Source: Alphaproteobacteria bacterium
GTDB lineage: Bacteria > Pseudomonadota > Alphaproteobacteria > Micavibrionales > Micavibrionaceae
Assembly (NCBI GenBank): GCA_016763095.1
Contig: JAESUK010000075.1
Coordinates: forward strand, 1-8,759
Length of the DNA stretch: 8,759 bases
Direction: 5' to 3'
Part shown: positions 6,337 to 8,759 of the stretch, piece after piece
Numbering within the stretch: position 1 is the first letter of the stretch
Layout: each line of letters starts with the position of its first letter
Notes under the pieces: generated by a model
The model's input: only the letters and a program-made list of their open reading frames with translations
Database searches by the model: none
Told to the model about the DNA's origin: nothing
Translations under genes and position numbers: made by a program

Positions 6337-7101
6337 CTATATATTTTGGGCTATTCCTACAAAGGAATCTGCCTTCAGGCTTGCGCCACCAATTAAAAAT
6401 CCATCTACATGCTCAATACATGATAAATCGTTTGCATTCTCTGGCTTAACAGAACCACCGTACAAAATACGGATTGCGCCCCCCATGTCCAGCTTTTCTT
6501 TTAAATAATGCGCAATCGTTTCATGCATAACTTTCACGTCTTCAGAAGACGCAACTTTTCCTGTTCCTATCGCCCAAACAGGCTCATATGCAATCACCAT
6601 ATTTTCTACAGTCGCACTCTTCGGAATACTCACTTCTAATTGTTCCAAAACAACGGAAAAAGCATTCCCAGACTCTCTTTGTTCCAATGTCTCGCCAACA
6701 CATATAATGGCGATTAAACCATCCTTATGCGCCTTCATCGCTTTTTGCGCGACAACATCGCTGCCTTCACCACAATTATGGCGACGCTCTGAATGCCCAA
6801 CAATAACCATCTCACACCCAAGGTCTTTCAACATCTGAACGGACACATCACCCGTATGCGCGCCATTATCATCAAACGAACAATCTTGCGCGCCCAATGT
6901 AACAGAACCTCCATCCACGATTTGCGCCACTGGTGCAAGATGAACATAAGAAGGGCAAATCAAAAAGTCAGCTTTTTGAAGAACGTCTGGATTACTATCT
7001 ATTGTGGAGTTAATATTTTGGATAAGAGACACAGCCTCATCGAGGCTATTATTCATCTTCCAATTCCCTGCCACAAGCAGTTTTTTTGTATTAGTGCTCA
7101 T
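6337..7101 (-). CDS. tpiA: Triose-phosphate isomerase
   Basis: TpiA interconverts dihydroxyacetone phosphate and glyceraldehyde-3-phosphate in glycolysis and gluconeogenesis, in the cytoplasm. The 254-residue TIM barrel has all key residues: K15 in AGNWKMN, electrophile H103 in VGHSERR, catalytic base E173 in AYEPVWAIGTG, the loop-6 hinge GTGKVAS, and the phosphate-binding LYGGSVKPENA (about 213-223) and FLIGGASL. The GAHTGDVS version of the usual GA.TGE(I/V)S motif is frequent in Alphaproteobacteria. The ATG start at 7101 has no clear Shine-Dalgarno. It is the first gene of the leftward cluster and diverges from ppiD across a 129-bp gap. A weak -35/-10 pair directly before the start would give a very short leader, so the transcription start is unresolved. 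Confidence 0.97.
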   Translation of the reverse strand: MSTNTKKLLVAGNWKMNNSLDEAVSLIQNINSTIDSNPDVLQKADFLICPSYVHLAPVAQIVDGGSVTLGAQDCSFDDNGAHTGDVSVQMLKDLGCEMVIVGHSERRHNCGEGSDVVAQKAMKAHKDGLIAIICVGETLEQRESGNAFSVVLEQLEVSIPKSATVENMVIAYEPVWAIGTGKVASSEDVKVMHETIAHYLKEKLDMGGAIRILYGGSVKPENANDLSCIEHVDGFLIGGASLKADSFVGIAQNI

Positions 7102-7144
7102 GGAATTTGTTTGTATCTTTTATTGAATGAATTTGCAAACACTA

Positions 7145-7173
7145 TTGCTCTGTTTTTGGACAACTTCTATAGT
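7145..7173 (+). promoter_or_regulatory. Candidate sigma-70 promoter for ppiD
   Basis: TTGCTC (7145-7150), a 17-bp spacer and TATAGT (7168-7173) make a plausible promoter with a good -10 and a poor -35, giving a leader of roughly 50 nt. The ppiD ribosome site AAGGAG is at 7217-7222, 8 nt before the ATG. The -10 core CTATAG is self-complementary, so the opposite strand could also use it toward tpiA, but no matching -35 is convincing there. Confidence 0.4.
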
Positions 7174-7230
7174 ACTCCACAGAATTGAATATATATATGG
7201 CGTAAAAACACGCCTCAAGGAGTTTTTAAT

Positions 7231-8364
7231 ATGTTGCGATCCATGCGAAATGGCGTCTTTTCTGGTTTCTTTCTTGTCATCTTATTATTAGGTGGTGTTG
7301 GCTTGGTTGTATCCGATGGTGGTGGCTTCTTTAGAAGTGGCGTTCAAGGAACGGATGTTGCCAAAGTTGGAAACCAAAACATTCACATTGCTGAATTTGA
7401 TCGCTCCCTCCGCCTTCTACTAAGACAACAAGGTGTTGGAACAGAAGAAGCGTATAAGGCGGGAATTATTCACCAATACCTTGCACAGGAAGTAAGCCGG
7501 ACATCTTTGCGCCAAGAAGCAAATGACATCGGATTAAAAATTTCAGACGCACAGCTCGCAAAAAAAATAGGGCAAATACTTGAACCTCTCATTGGGCAAG
7601 GCATGACAAAAGAGGCCGCTTTTGAACGTCTTCTACAAATGAGCAACATGAGCGATAAAAATCTACTCAAAGAAGTAAGAGAAGATAAATCATCACAAAT
7701 ATTGTTTAAGGCTGTGTCCAAAAATACATTGCCAATCTCTAATGATCTCGCAAAAGCGGTTTATCAACTTCAAATGCATACCCGCACAATTGACTTTCTT
7801 GAATTTCCACATGCTAAAGTCGCAGGCGTGGATGCACCATCAGAAGAAACCCTCGCAAAATATTATGAAAGCGTAAAAGCACATTACAAATCAAGCGAAC
7901 GCCGTGACCTCTCTTTGTTGATCATTGATACAAAGCGTCTGAAGGAACAAGTTGAAATATCAAAAGAAGACACCCAAGCTTTTTACGATGACAATGCTGA
8001 CCGCTACACACATCCTGAAAGAAGAGAGCTTCAACAAGCTGTCTTTGAAGACGAATCCACCGCGCAAGCTGTTGTCGATGGATTTAACGACACAATCGAA
8101 GCCACGGTAAAGAACATTACAGGCGACACAAAAGCATTTGTCGGCATTCAATCATTCGAAAAAGAAGGTCTACTAAAAGAAATTTCTGATGCTGTTTTTA
8201 CCGTAGAGAACGAAACCATTGTGGGGCCAATTAAAACACCCCTCGGCTGGCATGTCTTCCAAGTCACAGGCATTCTCGCAGAAAGTATCTCTCCACTTGA
8301 AGATGTTGCGGAACAAATCAACACAGACATTTTCCAAGAATTATTTACTGTTCTACGAGTCTAG
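7231..8364 (+). CDS. ppiD: Peptidylprolyl isomerase PpiD/SurA-type, 3'-truncated at a sequence junction
   Basis: This is the N-terminal part of a membrane-anchored periplasmic folding factor. A short basic N-terminus (MLRSMRNGV) is followed by one membrane segment at about residues 9-28 and the SurA-N-like chaperone region (about 40-165: VAKVGNQNIHIAEFDR... then LKISDAQLAKKIG). After that come a helical part with FYDDNADRYTHPERREL (251-267) and a parvulin-like PPIase domain to about 347, ending in the typical PLGWHVFQVTGI. The protein stops at residue 377, whereas PpiD proteins are usually about 600-640 residues, so the C-terminal third or more is missing. The last residues (about LFTVLRV) and the stop coincide with the point where unrelated sequence begins. 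In Alphaproteobacteria ppiD often lies next to tpiA, divergent, as here. The truncation is probably a product of the junction rather than a natural short form. Confidence 0.85.
   Translation: MLRSMRNGVFSGFFLVILLLGGVGLVVSDGGGFFRSGVQGTDVAKVGNQNIHIAEFDRSLRLLLRQQGVGTEEAYKAGIIHQYLAQEVSRTSLRQEANDIGLKISDAQLAKKIGQILEPLIGQGMTKEAAFERLLQMSNMSDKNLLKEVREDKSSQILFKAVSKNTLPISNDLAKAVYQLQMHTRTIDFLEFPHAKVAGVDAPSEETLAKYYESVKAHYKSSERRDLSLLIIDTKRLKEQVEISKEDTQAFYDDNADRYTHPERRELQQAVFEDESTAQAVVDGFNDTIEATVKNITGDTKAFVGIQSFEKEGLLKEISDAVFTVENETIVGPIKTPLGWHVFQVTGILAESISPLEDVAEQINTDIFQELFTVLRV
8341..8364. other. Junction between an alphaproteobacterial block and gammaproteobacterial-type sequence
   Basis: Reading from the left, PpiD similarity ends here. 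Reading from the right on the minus strand, a YrbG-like N-terminus is recognisable from 8412 to about 8362 and then hits a stop at 8355-8353. Both genes are cut within the same ~15 bp and point at each other. No insertion sequence, target duplication, tRNA or integrase is visible at the point. It is either an assembly or amplification chimera or a true recombination breakpoint; the abruptness and the change of taxon favour a chimera. Confidence 0.7.
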
Positions 8365-8412
8365 AGACAAGATATATGCACCAACGATAACGAAAGCAAG
8401 TATATAATACAT
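8353..8412 (-). pseudogene. yrbG: 5' stub of a calcium/sodium antiporter gene (YrbG-like)
   Basis: From the ATG at 8412 the minus strand reads MYYILAFVIVGAYILSLDS and then stops. The first ~17 residues resemble the first transmembrane helix of YrbG-type K+-dependent Na+/Ca2+ exchangers, where a (S/A)-(A/G)-D-R motif would normally follow; here the frame breaks at that point. In many Gammaproteobacteria yrbG is divergent from mlaF, exactly as seen, which raises confidence in so short a match. A strong candidate promoter sits upstream. No ribosome site is evident. The identification rests on 17 residues plus synteny. Confidence 0.5.
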
Positions 8413-8443
8413 TGGATCTGTTTAGAGTAGACGATAAAGCAGT

Positions 8444-8471
8444 AAACTAGAGCAAGTCGGCTTATTGTCAA
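8444..8471 (-). promoter_or_regulatory. Candidate promoter for the yrbG-like stub
   Basis: The minus strand has a perfect TTGACA at 8471-8466, a 16-bp spacer and TAGTTT at 8449-8444, ending about 30 nt before the ATG at 8412. The -35 is ideal and the -10 keeps only the TA...T positions. The position upstream of the stub's ATG supports the idea that this ATG is a real gene start. Confidence 0.35.
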
Positions 8472-8539
8472 AGGTAGGTGTTAAGCTGACATTCAGTAAT
8501 AGTCATATTAAATCGTAAATACCTTGTTACTTTTTGTTT

Positions 8540-8569
8540 TTGTTATTTTATGCAAAAAACTAATATAAT
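8540..8569 (+). promoter_or_regulatory. Candidate sigma-70 promoter for mlaF
   Basis: TTGTTA (8540-8545), an 18-bp spacer and a perfect TATAAT (8564-8569) would start transcription near 8576, leaving a ~63-nt leader before the mlaF ATG. The bases between the two divergent promoters (8472-8539) show no gene or clear repeat. Confidence 0.45.
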
Positions 8570-8638
8570 AGTCAGCCTTATAGTTGGGTTGTTTTTTATA
8601 CTTGGCTCGATTAACCAAATTGGAATGTTCCTATCGTA

Positions 8639-8759
8639 ATGGAAAACTTGATTGAAATTAACAATCTAACCTTTAGCCGTAGTGGTCGTGTGATATACGA
8701 TGATATTTCACTGCAGATTAAAAAAGGTAAAACTACCGCTATTATGGGCCCCAGTGGTA
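8639..8759 (+). CDS. mlaF: Phospholipid ABC transporter ATP-binding protein MlaF (5' end; continues past window)
   Basis: The 40 codons visible read MENLIEINNLTFSRSGRVIY... and end in TTAIMGPSG, the beginning of the Walker A motif of an ABC ATPase. The (V/T)-x-x-(L/V)(S/T)F(S/T)R...R.I(F/Y)D(D/N)ISL...(R/K)GK.TAIMGPSG pattern is that of gamma- and betaproteobacterial MlaF (Ttg2A/YrbF). Alphaproteobacterial orthologues usually have a different N-terminus and a GGSG-type Walker A. MlaF powers the MlaFEDB complex in the inner membrane, which moves phospholipids between inner and outer membranes to keep outer-membrane lipid asymmetry. The ribosome site is weak (GGA about 14 nt upstream). The Walker A lysine and everything after it lie outside the window. 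Confidence 0.8.
   Translation, partial: MENLIEINNLTFSRSGRVIYDDISLQIKKGKTTAIMGPSG

Noticed and set aside
6140..6508. Plus-strand open frame of 122 codons across secG and tpiA.
   Set aside because: It is antisense to two certain genes; its proline-rich start merely mirrors the glycine-rich loop of SecG.
7188..7199. Short AT-alternating run (ATATATAT) in the tpiA-ppiD gap.
   Set aside because: It is too short to be a meaningful repeat, and expected in AT-rich promoter DNA.
8341..8420. Insertion-sequence end or attachment site at the junction.
   Set aside because: No terminal inverted repeats, target duplication, tRNA end or transposase/integrase frame could be found near the breakpoint.
8550..8639. 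A 29-codon hydrophobic reading frame (MQKTNIIVSLIVGLFFILGS...) whose TAA overlaps the mlaF ATG (TAATG).
   Set aside because: It has no ribosome site, and its start lies upstream of the expected transcription start of the good TTGTTA-18-TATAAT promoter that overlaps it. I regard it as chance, though the stop-start overlap is worth remembering if transcripts start earlier.

Overview
The first ~8.35 kb looks like a piece of a low-GC alphaproteobacterial chromosome. The minus strand carries the conserved run tpiA - secG - pyrG - kdsA - eno - ftsB-like - pdhA - pdhB (transcription right to left), and ppiD diverges from tpiA at its head. This order, an E1-beta-type pyruvate dehydrogenase gene with an N-terminal lipoyl domain next to pdhA, and a septum-formation-initiator gene between eno and pdhA are typical of Alphaproteobacteria. 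kdsA indicates a KDO-containing LPS outer membrane. The order or family cannot be fixed by reading.

Layout: 1-458 pdhB 5' part (runs off the left edge); 483-1493 pdhA with a GTG start; 1604-1912 small FtsB/DivIC-like membrane protein; 1913-2107 non-coding, with seven GANTC sites within 110 bp; 2108-3385 eno; 3397-4245 kdsA; 4246-4318 leader with a hairpin touching the kdsA ribosome site; 4319-5959 pyrG; 5962-6294 secG; 6337-7101 tpiA; 7102-7230 divergent promoter region; 7231-8364 ppiD on the plus strand, cut short. From about 8350-8364 onward the sequence changes identity. There is a 5' stub of a YrbG-like Na+/Ca2+ exchanger gene on the minus strand (8412 leftwards), a ~226 bp intergenic region, and the 5' end of a gammaproteobacterial-type mlaF (8639 to the right edge). 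Divergent yrbG/mlaF is a gammaproteobacterial arrangement.

How the genes work together: tpiA and eno are glycolytic, and enolase makes the phosphoenolpyruvate that KdsA condenses with arabinose-5-phosphate. PyrG makes CTP, which is needed later to activate KDO. Pyruvate from glycolysis feeds PdhA/PdhB. SecG is part of the protein export channel, PpiD is a periplasmic folding helper for exported proteins, and the FtsB-like protein belongs to the divisome. Short spacings (2 nt secG-pyrG, 11 nt kdsA-eno, 24 nt pdhA-pdhB) support co-transcription. The wider gap before ftsB suggests a separately controlled ftsB-pdhA-pdhB unit.

No undescribed multi-gene system is visible. The two observations most worth following are the broken junction near 8355, where two truncated genes from apparently different bacterial classes face each other, and the dense GANTC (CcrM methylation motif) cluster directly upstream of the ftsB-like division gene.
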